Source: CAMBDS01 sp964355675 (lineage in GTDB: Bacteria; Electryoneota; AABM5-125-24; Hatepunaeales; Hatepunaeaceae). Taken from it: 64,000 nt of DNA. Below, one piece after another: positions 8,166 to 17,304 of the stretch (its first letter is position 1; each line of letters begins with the position of its first letter). The notes beneath the pieces were generated by a model. It made no database searches. It was not told where the DNA came from and was given only the letters and a program-made list of their open reading frames with translations. The DNA lies in assembly GCA_964355675.1 (NCBI GenBank), contig CAYHEC010000008.1, positions 1-64,000 on the forward strand, given 5' to 3'. The translations under genes were made by a program, and so were the position numbers.

Positions 8166-11100
8166 AAGGAATGTTGAAACCGAATTTGCTGAATGGATTA
8201 GCCAATATCCTGAAGCTAAAGCCCGCCATCGAAGGTGGGCGTTCGGCGCTCTCTGCACCAGAACGTGAACTATTCGCACGGTTACTGAAATCAATCAGCT
8301 CAAATTCGAGTTCGCCTGAAGTTCAGCCATCCTTAAAATTGCCAGCCACTTTGCAAGTTGGGAAATCTCCAACATCCAGTAGTGTGAAGGTAGCACCAAT
8401 CAAGCAAGAGGTTGGCGGGGCAGGTTTAAAAACACTCAACCATTCGCATAAATACAACTCCCAAGAGGAAGTCGCTCCGAAAGCAAATGATGTTCTTAGC
8501 GGCGGGGTAGGTCAACGGGTGGATTTGATCCCGATTGCACAGACTCATGTACCATTCGAGACTCCGACTCTAAAATCGTCGGGTACTTCGACATCGGCGA
8601 AAACCGCCTCGAGAAGCGAATATGTTTCGAAGCCTACTCTTCAGGAGTCAAGTACCGACCTTCCAGCCCTTAGCCTTGCGAAGGGTCCTTTAGTTTCTGG
8701 CATTACGGTCGCAGAACCTTTAAGCAGTATCTCTACCAGATCACCTTCCGCTCGGCGGATTGATAATCTCCCTGCGCAGTTTGAGAAAGTGGGCGCTCCG
8801 AGCACCAATCAGCCGGCTCAAAATGGAATGGCGACGACCGTGGAGACGCTACCATCATCGACCATTCCTAAGATTTCATCGCATAAAAATATTGATTCAA
8901 CTACCCCGCAGGGTGTGGACACCCTGCGGCAGAGACAGACCACCCCGCAGGGAGCGGAAACCCTGCAGAAGGGACAGACCACCCCGCAGGGAGCGGAAAC
9001 CCTGCAGAAGGGACAGACCACACCACANNNNNNNNNNNNNNNNNNNNNNNNNNNNNNNNNNNNNNNNNNNNNNNNNNNNNNNNNNNNNNNNNNNNNNNNN
9101 NNNNNNNNNNNNNNNNNNNNNNNNNNNGACAGACCACCCCGCAGGGAGCGGAAACCCTGCAGAAGGGACAGACCACACCACAGGGTGTGGACACCCTGCG
9201 GCAGAGACAGACCACACCGCAGGGTGTGGACACCCTGCGGCAGAGACAGACCACCCCGCAGGGAGCGGAAACCCTGCAGAAGGGACAGACCACACCACAG
9301 GGTGTGGACACCCTGCGGCAGGAAAGACCAGTTTTCCAACCGAAACTAAAGTCAGACGGTGGTAATGCTGGAAAAACAGGGGCTCAGGCGAGCGATAGCC
9401 AACCCATAAATGACCGCCCGGTGATTCCAACGACGGCGCGATCTGCTGTCAATCAGGTATTGCTCTCGAACAACAAGCCGGTAAACAGTGTATTTTCAAC
9501 TTTACAGCAGGGTGTGGACACCCTGCGGCAAGGACAGAGGACACCGCAGGAAGTGGACACTCTGCGGCAACCAAACTCAACACTGCCGCAACCAGTAATA
9601 AACAACAGCTCAACCATAATCGACCCTCCGGCAATTCCATCGACTCCGCGATCCGTTGTCAGCCTTGAACTACCTTCGATAAACAAGCCGGTAAACAGTG
9701 TTTTATCAACTTTACCGCAGGGTGTGGACACCCTGCGGCAAGGACAGAGGACACCGCAGGGTGTGGACACCCTGCGGCAAGGACAGAGGACACCGCAGGG
9801 TGTGGACACCCTGCGGCAACCAAATGAGTCTAAATCGTTAAACATCGAAAAACAGACTCACTCCGTTTTATTTGATGATGGGATTGTACGAAAGCCCTCC
9901 CCAGCGCCAGCAACCGTCAATCAGGCAACCCCAAGTTCCGAAGAACGCCACGACAAGCGCCCCGCTGGATTAACTTACAGGACATCAGAGCCGCTATTAA
10001 CCGTTATATCAAATAGTGGACCTGAAGGGCAGACACTCCTTTCCCCCCAAAGCCAAATCAGCCTTGTCCCAAGGGCGGACAAGAGTGTCTGCCCTCCAGG
10101 TGAACTTCGCTATAATTTGCCCCATGTTCCATCTCACCAATTTGCAATTGCTGGTACTGAGACCAAATCCAATCAACCGAAGGAAGTTGTTGCTCAAAAT
10201 AAGCCGGCTCTTGGTGCGATCGATAGCGAAGCGAATCATTCGATTGGAAAGCCTCTTTTACCGGCAGATCAATTCATCAGAAATGTCGAGCCTCCTACGC
10301 AAAACGGTCCTAAGGATGGTTTCACTCGCAAACCGAATGGATTTACAGGCGAATCCCGTGTCGTGACCAACCGGAAAAACGAACTGAACAGAGTCAATGA
10401 GCGAACTAATAAAGATCAGCTGAAAAAGTTTGGTGGAGTTCAGGTGGAAGTCAACGTCCACCGATCATTGGTGGCTGAAAACCTGACGCACCAGAGTGAG
10501 CGTCCAGCGGTAACGGTTGGAGTTCCGTCCATACCATTGAACCTAAATAACCCTTTTACTGCTCACGTTACTCATCGAGTGGAGCTTGAGGATAGCTCGA
10601 CAACATTGGGAACTAGGAACTTTGATGGTGCTTCAGACCGAGTATCGACGATGCTCGGCCAAACTAATCAATCGGATCCAACCAAGATAAACGCACTACC
10701 GTTGACTTCGGTTATTCAACCTGAACGTCGTATATTTGAAGAGGCTCGCTTCAATATTCCTCAAGGGGAGTCTGTCCTGCCACTTGCGCCTAAACTTGAC
10801 AGCCAGACTGACCTCACTATGATGCGGGAGACTTTCTTCAGGAAGCTGATTCCAACTCCCGATAAATCGTCTTGGAGAGGAACCCTCGCCAATTCCGAAT
10901 CGAAGGTTATACCTCCAACTTTATCGAGTGTACCGTCTGCCGAAAATTTCGTCAGGCATCAGAGAACCGACCTGCCAAGACTGAATAGCGTCGAACCCAA
11001 AAAAGAGTCGATAATTTCCAAAAACGACAATCAGTCACCGACTCTGGATGCTACGAAAGCGCCTGTCAAGGAGATAGCAAAAAGCAAGGAATCACCTCCC

Positions 11101-11682
11101 AGCGCATCATCAACCATTACCCAAGGTCCTAAAGCTGACAATCAGAATGAAATGGGTAAGGTGATTGCCTCAGATACCGGCGATGCATTCAAAACTCAAC
11201 AAAACCAAGCGACTCCGAAGTCACCTGAAGCCAATCCTCATGCCGCGCAGACAGTACGCCATACATTCGATGCACAAGACCTGTTAACGTCTATAAAAAA
11301 CCATGGAGGCGTTAATGGGGTCCAGAAAGTTGAGCTGACACTGCGCCCAGAAGCGCTTGGCAAAGCGACGGCGCTGATCGAAAAAGTTGGCGATTTGCTG
11401 AAACTCCAGTTCAAGGTCGAAAGCACCGAATCGCAGTTGGCAATCGAAGGCGAGACTTCCAAGTTGAAAGAAACGCTGGCGGCGGCTGGTTACCATAACG
11501 TTTCTATCGAGTTTAGCGTCTCGACGCCTTCCAGAAATGAAACGAATGCACAGGCCGACCTGCGTGAGCGGCGCGACGAAAACTATGAAGACAATCAACA
11601 ATCTAAAGAAGAAAAGCGCGAAGAGACTCGCCGCGATCGAATGCTTGCTTATGGTTACAACAGCTTTGAAATGGTAGCTTAG
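8162..11682 (+). CDS. fliK: flagellar hook-length control protein FliK (interrupted by assembly gap)
   Basis: An exported molecular ruler that measures hook length and switches export specificity through FlhB. The C-terminal Flg_hook domain is clear (GVQKVELTLRPEALGKATAL to VSIEFSVSTPS, 11311-11530). The rest is a Ser/Thr/Pro/Gln-rich disordered rod. The ruler contains 13-residue tandem repeats of type QTTPQGVDTLRQR and QTTPQGAETLQKG, encoded by 39-bp palindrome-bearing units. The upstream frame (8162) and downstream frame (open through 11682) differ only because the 100-N gap has arbitrary length; the repeat reads in frame on both sides, so I treat this as one intact gene. Over 1170 residues makes it unusually long. 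Confidence 0.9.
8903..9321. repeat. 39-bp tandem palindromic repeat array inside fliK
   Basis: Alternating units with arms GCAGGGTGT/ACACCCTGC (encoding PQGVDTLRQ) and GCAGGGAGCGGAAACCCTGC (encoding PQGAETLQK). All read in the fliK frame with a 39-base period. Three units are before and five after the N gap, and the true number is unknown. The GCAGGGTG arms equal the intergenic family seen at 33821-33956 and 15347-15374. Confidence 0.95.
9028..9127. other. assembly gap (100 N)
   Basis: Exactly 100 undetermined bases, the usual scaffolding placeholder for unknown length. It falls within the fliK tandem repeat, which explains why the assembly broke and why the fliK frame appears shifted across it. 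Confidence 1.
9504..9820. repeat. segmental duplication in fliK carrying further palindromic units
   Basis: Palindromic units at 9504-9571 (two) and 9713-9820 (three) are each preceded by a duplicated non-palindromic stretch encoding NKPVNSVFSTL or NKPVNSVLSTL. Both blocks also share an upstream segment (VIPTTARSAVNQ / AIPSTPRSVVSL). A larger piece of the ruler has therefore been duplicated together with its repeats and stays in frame. Confidence 0.85.
10027..10094. repeat. second palindrome family embedded in fliK
   Basis: Arms GGGCAGACACTC (10027-10038) and GAGTGTCTGCCC (10083-10094) are perfect complements. An inner CTTGTCC/GGACAAG stem lies at about 10063-10083. The insert encodes a stretch including PRADKSVCPPG, introducing a cysteine and keeping the frame. 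It is unrelated in sequence to the 39-bp units of the same gene. Confidence 0.85.
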
Positions 11683-11691
11683 AGTCATTGA

Positions 11692-11833
11692 AACGGGCGG
11701 GTCGCCCGTTCTTGATTGCCGCAGGATGTCCCCATCCTGCGGCGTATTTGGCAGTAACGCGACCGGGTGTGGACACCCCGTCGCAACAGGGCGATGACAA
11801 GCATCGCCCGTACAGGCGAACCTTGTGTTCGCC
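11692..11833. repeat. cluster of five palindromes (fliK/flgD intergenic)
   Basis: The gap 11683-11987 holds no gene. It contains inverted repeats at 11692-11710 (AACGGGCG/CGCCCGTT), 11718-11743 (GCCGCAGGATG/CATCCTGCGGC), 11759-11784 (GCGACCGGGTGT/ACACCCCGTCGC), 11789-11809 (GGGCGAT/ATCGCCC) and 11815-11833 (GGCGAA/TTCGCC). At least three sequence families lie shoulder to shoulder. After them come about 80 ordinary bases and the sigma-54 promoter of flgD. Confidence 0.85.
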
Positions 11834-11919
11834 CATCGACACTGCCCCCAACCGGCATATTTTACCTCATAGTTTAAGCAAACCCGAACCTTTCCTTTAA
11901 ATAATCTTCAAGAATTACT

Positions 11920-11935
11920 TGGCACCGAAGTTGCC
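11920..11935 (+). promoter_or_regulatory. sigma-54 (-24/-12) promoter of the flgD operon
   Basis: TGGCACCGAAGTTGCC fits TGGCAC-N5-TTGC with GG-N10-GC spacing (GG 11921-11922, GC 11933-11934), 53 bases upstream of flgD. It divides the flagellar cluster into at least two sigma-54 transcription units. GAGGAG upstream of the flgD ATG at 11988 is the ribosome-binding site. Confidence 0.85.
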
Positions 11936-11987
11936 TTATCTGATTTGAACAGCCCAAAATGGGCAAATTTGAACCAGAGGAGTCAAT

Positions 11988-12716
11988 ATGAACAGTGTCG
12001 GAGCAATCAACCAGCTCCCTGTCTTTGGCAATGCAGGCGCAAAAATGAACGCGCCCGTGGATGACAAGCAGGATTTTCTGAACTTGTTGGTTGCCCAAAT
12101 GAAATACCAGGATCCGATGAATCCGCTTGAAGGATCAGAATTCGCATCCCAATTAGCGCAATTCTCGAGTGTCGAAGAACTGCGCAACATTGGCAACAAG
12201 ATGGATTCACAGACTGAGACCAATTTGATGTTGGCGCAGTCGGTCAACAACACCATGGCAACTACCCTGATCGGCAAGTCGGTGCGGGCGGCGGACAATA
12301 CTGCAGTTTACAATGGAACAGACGCCGTCACCATCAATTACAATCTTTCCGGATTGGCTTCACCCGTGAAGATCTCAATAGTAAGTGAAGACGGCGTAAC
12401 TGTGCGCACTCTTTCCATCCCGAACGCCCCTATGGGTGATAACAAGACGGAGTGGGACGGCAGGGACGGACAGGGCAACCGCGTTCCGCCGGGGAACTAC
12501 TACGTCGAAATCGAAGCCAAAACTCGCGGTGGCGCAACAGTTCAAGCCATGCCGCTAGCAATAGGCAGGATTGGCGGAGTGCGGTTTGAAAATGGCAACC
12601 CGGTCTTGCTTCTTAATGGCAGAACTATTCCATTCAGTTCGGTTCTTGAGATTCTCGAGGGAACGGGCGAAAACGGAACAGGGTTGTTGGGACGTTTGAT
12701 GGAATTGGGGAATTAA
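11988..12716 (+). CDS. flgD: flagellar hook assembly scaffold FlgD
   Basis: Hook-capping protein that sits at the growing tip and directs FlgE polymerisation. The conserved N-terminal export/cap segment is clear (KQDFLNLLVAQMKYQDPMNP, about residues 25-44, then SEFASQLAQFSSVEEL). The C-terminal half has the FlgD Ig-like/tudor-like region (DGVTVRTLSIPNAPMGDNKT; WDGRDGQGNRVPPGNYYVEI). The 242 residues are normal. A GAGGAG ribosome-binding site lies six bases before the ATG. Confidence 0.97.
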   Translation: MNSVGAINQLPVFGNAGAKMNAPVDDKQDFLNLLVAQMKYQDPMNPLEGSEFASQLAQFSSVEELRNIGNKMDSQTETNLMLAQSVNNTMATTLIGKSVRAADNTAVYNGTDAVTINYNLSGLASPVKISIVSEDGVTVRTLSIPNAPMGDNKTEWDGRDGQGNRVPPGNYYVEIEAKTRGGATVQAMPLAIGRIGGVRFENGNPVLLLNGRTIPFSSVLEILEGTGENGTGLLGRLMELGN

Positions 12717-12717
12717 T

Positions 12718-13116
12718 ATGGCGCTTATCGATAGAATACGCGCCGATCGGGTCGGACCGCCGCAGTTGCCGGTTCAGAGCCGGACCCAAACTCCCATACG
12801 CAAGGAAGAGATTCGAACGCCATTCGCTGATCTGCTCAAAAAAGCATGCGTCGATGCTGGCGTAAATGTCGAGTTTTCAGGCCATGCGGCGGCACGGGCA
12901 GAAAGCCGGTCGATTAATCTCAACCAGCAACAACTATCTCGGATCGATAACGCACTTGAGGCGGTATCAGCCAAAGGTGGGAAGCGAGCGCTGGTGATGC
13001 TCGATGACCTCGCCCTGATCGTGGGCGTTGAGAAGCGGACGATCATCACATTGGTTGATGGCAATAATCTGCGTGATAATGTATTTACATCAATCGACGC
13101 GGCAGTAATTGCCTGA
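12718..13116 (+). CDS. flagellar operon protein, TIGR02530-type
   Basis: A 132-residue protein in the position of the conserved but poorly understood flagellar operon protein found between flgD and flgE in Firmicutes and others. The family core is visible: VEFSGHAAARAESRSI followed by LNQQQLSRIDNALEAVSAKG and the final TIITLVDGNNLRDNVFTSID. It has no membrane segment. The ATG follows the flgD stop by one base. A hook-assembly role is inferred from its constant neighbours. Confidence 0.88.
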   Translation: MALIDRIRADRVGPPQLPVQSRTQTPIRKEEIRTPFADLLKKACVDAGVNVEFSGHAAARAESRSINLNQQQLSRIDNALEAVSAKGGKRALVMLDDLALIVGVEKRTIITLVDGNNLRDNVFTSIDAAVIA

Positions 13117-13119
13117 AGG

Positions 13120-13226
13120 GATGGCGGGGCTCCGTACCCATCCATAATGAATCTTTTCGGACGGATACGGAGATCCGTCCTCCTGATAATCGGACGGAAA
13201 TTGAGATCCGTCCTCCTGATAATCGG
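13120..13226. repeat. palindromes and 33-bp direct repeat upstream of flgE
   Basis: An inverted repeat GGATGG...CCATCC (about 13120-13145) is followed by two direct copies of a segment starting GAGATCCGTCCTCCTGATAA (13170-13193 and 13203-13226, 33 bases apart). Each copy can pair with a preceding GGACGGAT- or GGACGGAA-type arm. It carries no coding potential. Confidence 0.75.
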
Positions 13227-13253
13227 GAAACAACAAACACTTTGAACAAAACA

Positions 13254-13277
13254 GTCAATCGACAATCACCGATTGAC
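13254..13277. repeat. hairpin GTCAATCG/CGATTGAC upstream of flgE
   Basis: A perfect 8-bp inverted repeat with an 8-base loop, in the 275-base leader between the TIGR02530 gene and flgE. It is not T-rich downstream, so it is not an obvious intrinsic terminator. Confidence 0.7.
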
Positions 13278-13289
13278 AATTAATCATCA

Positions 13290-13359
13290 GACGACGGTAA
13301 GCGGGTTGGACCTCACAAGGAGACCTTCCGCTGTAAACTAATAAAACAGCGGCGTCGTC
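13290..13359 (+). ncRNA. candidate structured 5' leader of flgE
   Basis: The outer stem GACGACG (13290-13296) pairs with CGTCGTC (13353-13359). Inside lie AAGG-AGA-CCTT (13317-13327) and the longer hairpin CCGCTGT/ACAGCGG (13328-13334 with 13346-13352), giving a multi-branched fold. It does not match the c-di-GMP riboswitch consensus I know. It is followed by an A-rich spacer and the flgE start at 13392 (AAAGGA ribosome-binding site). It could be a cis-regulatory RNA or another nested palindrome of this genome. Confidence 0.4.
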
Positions 13360-13391
13360 AAAAAGAAACACAAAAAAAGGACAATACTCCT

Positions 13392-15305
13392 ATGATGCGG
13401 TCACTTTATGCCGGGATTTCTGGTCTGCGAAATTTCCAGACCAAGATGGACATCATTGGCAACAACATTGCTAATGTCAATACAGTCGCTTTCAAGAGCG
13501 GCAGAATCACCTTTGCTGAGACCATGGCTCAAACATTGGCAGGCGAAATAGCCCCCTCTGGCAGTCTCGGTGGCGTCAACCCGATTCAGGTAGGACTCGG
13601 AATGCGCGTACTCGGGGTCGATACCAATTTCAGCCAAGGCTCGATGGAAGCAACAGGAATCACAACCGACCTCGCGCTTCAAGGCGACGGTTTCTTTCTC
13701 GTCACTGATGGCGATCGGGATTACTACACTCGCGCTGGCGCCTTCCAGCTTGACGCTGACGGAAGTTTGGTAAATGCCGGAAACGGTTACAAGGTACTCG
13801 GATATATGCCACTCGATGAAGGCAGTGCCGTCCTTGACAAATCAGCTCCTCAGTCGATCCAGATCCCACTGGGACGACGTTCACCGGCAAATCCGACCAA
13901 TGAGATCACCCTTGCCGGTAACCTCGATATGCACATGACGAATTCAACCGCGGCGTTAGTGAGCGCTGGAACGACAGGAATTCGTAACCTGAACGGAATT
14001 GCGTTCGATGGCGTCGGTGGTGATCACCGAGTTGTTATGACAGGGCAGAACGCCACTCGTAGTGTCGCCTCCGGATCGCACCAGGGCCAGCCTCTAAATT
14101 TGACCGATAACATCGGAACGCTCGGTATCAATGCGACCGAAGGGCTGGAGATTACAGTCGATGGACAACGAACAGTCACCATTACTGGATTGTCAACGGA
14201 TTCAACCGTCAGCGAATTAATTCAAGCCATCAACTCACAGGTTGCCGGACTGAACGCTGAACTGGATGAGAATGGTGCAATCAAGATCACCAGGGATTTC
14301 TACGGCGACGGTGGGCGTTATAACGTGGTCCTTCATGATGGAAACAACAGTAACATAGTTGCAACTCTCTTTGATCAGACGGGCACATTCACTGTCAATA
14401 ACGGTACCGCCTCGACCCTGGTCGCGGTCGATAACTTTATGCCAAAAGGTCAGACAACTCCAATTATTAAGGCTTTAAATCTGACCATGGATGACCGCAC
14501 CGGATTGGTTAATGGTATCTCTGACCTCGGCGGAGGCGGAATATTCATTACTGCCCCGAACGGACTTGCCGCTGGTGAAACATTGATAACTACTGAATCG
14601 ACTGACCACTCAAGTTCGATATTCGTTTACGACTCACTTGGCAATACCCACAATATGACGATCAGGATGACTCGCAGTGAAGAACCGGGCGTATGGCGTT
14701 GGAAGGCTGAAGTCGAGAGTCCGGCAGTCGTCGTCGAAGGCGGCAACGGTACGATCGCGTTCCGTGACGATGGATCACTTGAGTCGTTCTCTTATGAGCG
14801 AAATCTTAATGAAGTTGTATTCAATCCAGGGAACGGCGCTCAAAATGTAGGCTTCTCATTCAATGTTGGCGCTTTCGGTGGTTTCGATGGGCTTACGTCA
14901 ACCGCGTCGGCAACTTCGATGATGGCTACCGGTCAGGACGGCTATGGGATGGGAACACTTCAGGGCATCTTCATCGACACGAACGGCCAGATATTCGGAA
15001 GCTTCTCCAATGGTGAGACTGAAATTCTCAGCCAGATGTTGCTTGCCAACTTCACTAACCCACAGGGGTTGGAACGAGTTGGTGAAAATCTCTACGCAAA
15101 CACAGCCAACTCAGGCTCACCGCGAATCACCGATGCTAATCAAGCGGGTGCGAAGATCAATTCGGGATTTTTGGAGATGTCTAACGTGGACCTTTCACGT
15201 GAATTCACGGATATGATTGTCGTACAGAGAGCATTTCAGGCGGCGGCGAGAGTGATATCGACTTCCGACCAGTTGCTCCAGGAAATCACCCAGCTCAAGA
15301 GGTAG
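13392..15305 (+). CDS. flgE: flagellar hook protein FlgE
   Basis: The hook subunit, the flexible joint exported through the rod. The N-terminal signature is MRSLYAGISGLRNFQTKMDI with IGNNIANVNTVAFKSGRITF; the C-terminal helix LEMSNVDLSREFTDMIVVQR with FQAAARVISTSDQLLQEI is equally typical. At 637 residues it is much longer than the roughly 400-residue enterobacterial protein, with a large surface insertion (about residues 170-480) that would enlarge the outer hook domains. MM at 13392/13395 gives two possible starts. AAAGGA lies upstream. Confidence 0.97.
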   Translation: MMRSLYAGISGLRNFQTKMDIIGNNIANVNTVAFKSGRITFAETMAQTLAGEIAPSGSLGGVNPIQVGLGMRVLGVDTNFSQGSMEATGITTDLALQGDGFFLVTDGDRDYYTRAGAFQLDADGSLVNAGNGYKVLGYMPLDEGSAVLDKSAPQSIQIPLGRRSPANPTNEITLAGNLDMHMTNSTAALVSAGTTGIRNLNGIAFDGVGGDHRVVMTGQNATRSVASGSHQGQPLNLTDNIGTLGINATEGLEITVDGQRTVTITGLSTDSTVSELIQAINSQVAGLNAELDENGAIKITRDFYGDGGRYNVVLHDGNNSNIVATLFDQTGTFTVNNGTASTLVAVDNFMPKGQTTPIIKALNLTMDDRTGLVNGISDLGGGGIFITAPNGLAAGETLITTESTDHSSSIFVYDSLGNTHNMTIRMTRSEEPGVWRWKAEVESPAVVVEGGNGTIAFRDDGSLESFSYERNLNEVVFNPGNGAQNVGFSFNVGAFGGFDGLTSTASATSMMATGQDGYGMGTLQGIFIDTNGQIFGSFSNGETEILSQMLLANFTNPQGLERVGENLYANTANSGSPRITDANQAGAKINSGFLEMSNVDLSREFTDMIVVQRAFQAAARVISTSDQLLQEITQLKR

Positions 15306-15314
15306 TCTTGAGCC

Positions 15315-15451
15315 GGTCAACTGATAAGCGTTGACCAATAACAATATGTCGCAGAGTGAGGACACCCTGCGACAAGAATAGGGTAAGGTAGGGTGTCAAC
15401 TCCAGAGGGTTGACACCTTACCAAAGAAAACATTGGTGTCACGTGACACCA
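15315..15451. repeat. four successive palindromes (flgE/flbD intergenic)
   Basis: GGTCAAC/GTTGACC (15315-15336); TGTCGCAGAGTG with ACACCCTGCGACA (15347-15374); GGTGTCAAC/GTTGACACC (15392-15417); and the perfect loop-free 18-bp palindrome TGGTGTCACGTGACACCA (15434-15451). Four different arms occur in under 140 bases. Confidence 0.85.
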
Positions 15452-15502
15452 GAGAACTGCCGGCCCGTGGTGGTCGGAAGTAGAAAATTTGGAGGAGTTG
15501 CT

Positions 15503-15733
15503 ATGATCCCTGTAACCCGACTCGACGGACAACAAGTCGTCATTAATGGCGATCAAGTCGAACGGATTGAATCGAGTCCCGATACTATTATCAGCCTTAT
15601 GAGCGGCCGAAAGATATTAGTACGCGAATCGGTCACTGATCTAATCCGTTTGATCTCTGAAAACCGTCAATCAACCATCCGAAATGAGTCACGGATGTAT
15701 GCCGCGCCATTGTTCTCTGGCGAAGCCGCATAA
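15503..15733 (+). CDS. flbD: flagellar FlbD-family protein
   Basis: A small 76-residue protein of the family found between flgE and motA in spirochaetes, Firmicutes and others (Pfam FlbD). It begins MIPVTRLDGQQVVINGDQVE, the family signature, followed by RIESSPDTIISLMSGRKILV. The ATG at 15503 is chosen over upstream in-frame starts because GGAGG stands at 15491-15495 and the signature begins exactly there. The molecular role is not established; the position suggests motor or hook work. Confidence 0.9.
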   Translation: MIPVTRLDGQQVVINGDQVERIESSPDTIISLMSGRKILVRESVTDLIRLISENRQSTIRNESRMYAAPLFSGEAA

Positions 15734-15746
15734 GATATAGAGCGGA

Positions 15747-16541
15747 ATGGATTTAACTACCATATTGGGTGTCATTACCGGCGTTGGTTTGGTAATTGGC
15801 GCAATCGCTTCCGGCAAAGGCGGTATGTTCTTTATCGATCTACCGGCGGCGATGATTGTTGTCGGTGGGACACTTGGTGCAACGCTGATCAATTTTCGCA
15901 TGAACGATATGCTCTCGGTGTTTCAAGTACTGCGCAAAGTGTTCACATCGACTCAAGTTTCCAATACCGATATGATTGCCAATTTGGTCAGATTGGCGGA
16001 GAAAGCGCGACGGGAAGGCGTGCTGTCACTCGAAAAAGAGCTTCCCGATCTTCACGACGATTTCGTTCGAAAAGGTATTCAGTATGCAGTCGATGGCGCT
16101 GAGCCAGAAACGATACGGGTGATCCTCGAATCAGAATTGGTTAGTCTTGAAGAACGGCACAAATTGGGACAGGGGATATTCATCTCGATGGCTCAGACCG
16201 CGCCAGCATTTGGCATGATTGGAACATTGATCGGGTTGATACAAATGCTGAGGTCACTTCAAGATCCCTCGATGTTGGGTCCCGGAATGGCGACCGCCTT
16301 GGTGACAACGTTCTACGGAGCTATGCTTGCCTATCTATTCTTCACTCCGGTCGCAGGCAAACTTGCCAATCGATCCAAAGAGGAGCTACTCCAGAAGGAA
16401 TTGATAATGGAGGGGATCCTTGCTATTCAATCTGGAGACAACCCGCGGATCGTAAGGGAAAAACTGATGAGCTTTATTGCGCCGGCGAACCGCCGCCAAC
16501 TCGCTCGGAAGGAGTGGCATGAGAAGCCGACATCGAAGTGA
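15747..16541 (+). CDS. motA: flagellar motor stator protein MotA
   Basis: Inner-membrane stator subunit that with MotB conducts ions and pushes FliG. The 264 residues show four membrane segments (about 5-25, 33-50, 148-168, 181-201) and the cytoplasmic loop with charged residues that contact FliG (VRLAEKARREGVLSLEKELP). The motif FGMIGTLIGLIQMLRSLQDP is typical of the MotA/ExbB family. The motB gene begins inside its 3' end. Confidence 0.97.
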   Translation: MDLTTILGVITGVGLVIGAIASGKGGMFFIDLPAAMIVVGGTLGATLINFRMNDMLSVFQVLRKVFTSTQVSNTDMIANLVRLAEKARREGVLSLEKELPDLHDDFVRKGIQYAVDGAEPETIRVILESELVSLEERHKLGQGIFISMAQTAPAFGMIGTLIGLIQMLRSLQDPSMLGPGMATALVTTFYGAMLAYLFFTPVAGKLANRSKEELLQKELIMEGILAIQSGDNPRIVREKLMSFIAPANRRQLARKEWHEKPTSK

Positions 16542-17301
16542 GGAGCAAAAGCGACCCGGAGCGCCGCTTTGGTTTGTAACATTTAGCGATTTGGTGACGC
16601 TGTTGTTAGGTTTCTTTATTGCAATTGTCTCATTTTCCAATATTGAGATCGAACGATACCGAGAAGCGATGGATAGTTTTCGAGGGGCGTTAAACTCTCC
16701 GTTCTCAGGCGCCACAATTTCATCCGGATCTGTGCTTCCGGCCCTGAGCGAGAGCATGTACGAAGCTCAGGAAGTAATCGAGACTGCGGCCGAAATAAAC
16801 AAACTCATTAAGACTCTCCCTTCAAAAGCGGGAATTGCGTTAGAGACACAACCCGAAGGGGTGAAGATCACGCTCTCAAACCCAGTCATCTTCGACGAGG
16901 GAAGCAACGAGATGAAGAGCGCGGCGGTCAGTTTACTGGGAAGTATTGCCAGTATTATCATCAAGCATGATCCCATCGAAATATTGATCGAAGGCCACAC
17001 CGATGATACACCAATCCATTCGGTTCGGTTTCCTTCCAACTGGGAGTTATCGGCGGCACGAGCCATATCGGTTTTGGAATTGTTCCAAAAACAAGGCATA
17101 CCTCCGCAGAAATTAGTAGCGATTGGTTACGGCGAATATCGTCCTCGTAAAGCGGTAAGTAAAAGTGCCTCGAGCGCCGAGAAAGGCGTCAATCGCCGCG
17201 TTGAGATCATGTTACAATTACATAACAAAGGTTCAAGAACCGCGAGTATTCCCGGCGAAACTCTTCACAACGAAGAGACAAGCCGATTCGGAGATGAATA
17301 A
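16519..17301 (+). CDS. motB: flagellar motor stator protein MotB
   Basis: Peptidoglycan-anchored stator subunit. It has one N-terminal membrane segment with the essential proton/ion-binding aspartate (Asp24 in WFVTFSDLVTLLLGFFIA) and a C-terminal OmpA-like domain (ILIEGHTDDTPIHSVRFPSN to NRRVEIML). ATG 16519 is chosen because AAGGAG precedes it and it leaves a normal short cytoplasmic tail; an in-frame ATG at 16477 would lie deeper within motA. It overlaps motA by 23 bases. Confidence 0.96.
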   Translation: MRSRHRSEEQKRPGAPLWFVTFSDLVTLLLGFFIAIVSFSNIEIERYREAMDSFRGALNSPFSGATISSGSVLPALSESMYEAQEVIETAAEINKLIKTLPSKAGIALETQPEGVKITLSNPVIFDEGSNEMKSAAVSLLGSIASIIIKHDPIEILIEGHTDDTPIHSVRFPSNWELSAARAISVLELFQKQGIPPQKLVAIGYGEYRPRKAVSKSASSAEKGVNRRVEIMLQLHNKGSRTASIPGETLHNEETSRFGDE

Positions 17302-17304
17302 GGC

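Noticed and set aside
8903..9321. CRISPR-like array in fliK
   Set aside because: The units are tandem, in frame with fliK and without unique spacers.
8162..11682. frameshifted or split fliK pseudogene
   Set aside because: The frame change coincides exactly with a 100-N placeholder of arbitrary length, and the peptide repeat reads in frame on both sides.
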